Shown: piece by piece, positions 62,800 to 64,000 of the stretch
Position numbering within the stretch: the first letter of the stretch is position 1
Layout of the letters: every line of letters starts with the position of its first letter
Notes under the pieces: model-generated
What the model was told of the DNA's origin: nothing
The model's input: the letters and a program-made list of their open reading frames with translations, nothing else
The model's database searches: none
Source of the DNA: Agrocybe praecox
Taxonomy: Eukaryota; Basidiomycota; Agaricomycetes; Agaricales; Agrocybaceae
NCBI GenBank assembly: GCA_964017145.1
Contig: OZ024851.1
Coordinates: 1,860,001 to 1,924,000 of the forward strand
Direction of reading: 5' to 3'
Length of the DNA stretch: 64,000 nucleotides
Position numbers and translations under genes: made by a program

Positions 62800-63821
62800 T
62801 TAGACGTTCAATGACTTAACGTAAGCCGAGAACTGATCGCTCCTCAAGACACTTTCATCTGGGATCTCCACGCGCGAGAAAACGGCGCCTTTGAGCGGCA
62901 AGGTGGCATTGGTTGCGGCTGGAGCTGGATATATGGGGGATTCCTCGGAGCGCATTATTATCAAAGAGCTTCCTGGTTTGAATGCTACTGGGCAGTTCTG
63001 GCACCGGAAGACTAACGTGACCTGACTGTTGTCGGCATAGGTGGCCTCGGCTGAAAGAGAAACAAGTAGGTTCCCTTCAGTTGACGGAATATATGAGGTA
63101 CCATCCGGTCTGTAGGATAGTCAGTGATGATAAGTCTGCGAAAGTGAGAGCGGGTACGTACGATAAAATGCTATTTTGGGCGATACAAATTCGCTCAGAT
63201 ACTCCGATTGCACCATTCGTTGTTCTATAATTTTGGTGTTTATAAGTAATCATGTTGGAGTTATGCTCGAGGAAGAGTGATCTAACACACATTGGTGTTA
63301 TAAGAACCGTCATGACATTCCTGTTAATATCGACGATAAGTGTTTTACCACTACGTACTTGATAGCACATAGAGGCACGTACTGTGGGGGTGTTATAGTA
63401 TCCGTACTATCCCGTTTACTGGAATCAAGCGAGAACGCGAACCCCGCGAACCCATAGGGAAGGGGAGTAGAGACTTTGTAGATTGCTTCTCCCAAGTTAA
63501 CTGCGTCGGCCTTTCCTGGGAATGCTGGAGCAGGTGGCAAAACTATACCAATTGTTGTATTTGTATTAGGGTCCTAGATATAGAGGTTAACTGTGAGTCT
63601 GCGTTCTTCAAGATAGATGAAAAGGCAGGCTTACGGTCAGTTGTTGGAAGCATACAGAAATGTCATCTTCATTGCAGACCTTTTGCATCGTCTGGGATGT
63701 TGCTGAAAAACGTGTCGTTGATTGAGCCAGGTACGGAGACGAAAGTTTAATTTTACATACCGACGTGAAGAAAGGCGAGACCAAGCGTGAAGAGGAAAGA
63801 CATGTTGGTTTTAGAGGACAT
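62800..63821 (-). CDS. Small secreted protein related to the cytochrome (DOMON) domain of cellobiose dehydrogenase
   Basis: About 220 residues in several exons. The N-terminus MSSKTNMSFLFTLGLAFLHV followed by ATSQT is a signal peptide; the Met at 63803 is an alternative start. The mature part reads VCNEDDISVCFQQLT, DPNTNTTIGIVLPPAPAFP near 63540-63575, STPLPYGFAGFAFSLDSSKR near 63420-63465, NGAIGVSERICIAQNS near 63190-63215, and VTLVFRCQNCPVAFKPGSSL near 62975-63030. The order of DPxTNxTxGxxLP, a GFAGFA-type strand and FRCQNC fits the CDH-type cytochrome domain, an extracellular electron-transfer module. The Met in the loop after the GFAGFA strand, expected as a haem ligand, is not seen, and the flavin domain of true CDH is absent. 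It may be a haem-less relative. It ends FSAYVKSLNV. Confidence 0.65.
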
Positions 63822-64000
63822 ATTGTGCTGAAGATCTCTGTGGGTAAACTGTATGAGTTTCTACAGTATCATGGCCTTACACTTTATACCTTTCCAGTAG
63901 CCTACGTGGAAAGATTTTCTGTATGTACTCGTAGTAAGGCGGTAAAATAGTGTATATTTTTGGCTCTATTCTAAGTATGCCTGGGAATAGATATCTGCCA
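63822..64000. promoter_or_regulatory. Upstream region of the last minus-strand gene
   Basis: Runs to the window edge and should include the promoter of the secreted DOMON-like protein. No motif stands out. Confidence 0.35.

Overview
The window looks like accessory DNA from a basidiomycete fungus (probably Agaricomycetes). Genes are cut by many short GT-AG introns of about 50-60 nt, gene families are typically basidiomycete (GMC oxidoreductases, group-I P450s, an A-T-R carboxylic acid reductase, DUF6534 membrane proteins), and intergenic DNA is AT-rich and full of short non-autonomous transposons. Gene models were spliced by eye from conserved motifs and splice signals, so spans are firmer than individual exon edges.

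Layout. 1-2944: 3' part of a GMC oxidoreductase gene entering from the left. 3.1-5.6 kb: transposon debris, including a tRNA-like sequence. 5.6-42.3 kb: a likely biosynthetic gene cluster with a P450 (-), a UbiA prenyltransferase (+), a transposon-rich gap, an AUR1-like inositol phosphorylceramide synthase (-), a DHA2-type MFS exporter (+), a second P450 (-), a GMC oxidoreductase (+), an adenylation-thiolation-reductase enzyme (+), a third P450 (+), two divergent aldo-keto reductases (-/+) and another GMC oxidoreductase (+). 44.7-54.8 kb: two DUF6534 membrane-protein genes in inverted orientation, enclosing a decayed second copy of the leftmost GMC gene, a C-terminally truncated HxxxD acyltransferase, and mobile elements. 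55.5-57.4 kb: repeats, a hAT-like MITE and a carboxylesterase relic. 57.4-63.8 kb, all minus strand: a beta-lactamase-family serine hydrolase, a secreted S1/P1 nuclease, a fragment of a second beta-lactamase gene, and a small secreted protein related to the cytochrome domain of cellobiose dehydrogenase.

How the genes may work together (inference). There is no polyketide synthase or terpene cyclase in view. A soluble-aromatic UbiA prenyltransferase beside an A-T-R reductase suggests that a ready-made aromatic acid, such as 4-hydroxybenzoate, is prenylated and its carboxyl reduced to an aldehyde. The aldo-keto reductases and GMC oxidases could set the aldehyde/alcohol state, the P450s decorate ring or prenyl chain, and the MFS protein exports the product. 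This matches the chemistry known for prenylated aryl aldehydes and alcohols of Stereum-type fungi (for example vibralactone precursors). The IPC synthase inside the block is the odd member and might be a resistant target copy.

At least eight short mobile elements can be delimited. Several have target-site duplications proven by comparison with an empty copy elsewhere in the same window. None encodes a visible transposase.
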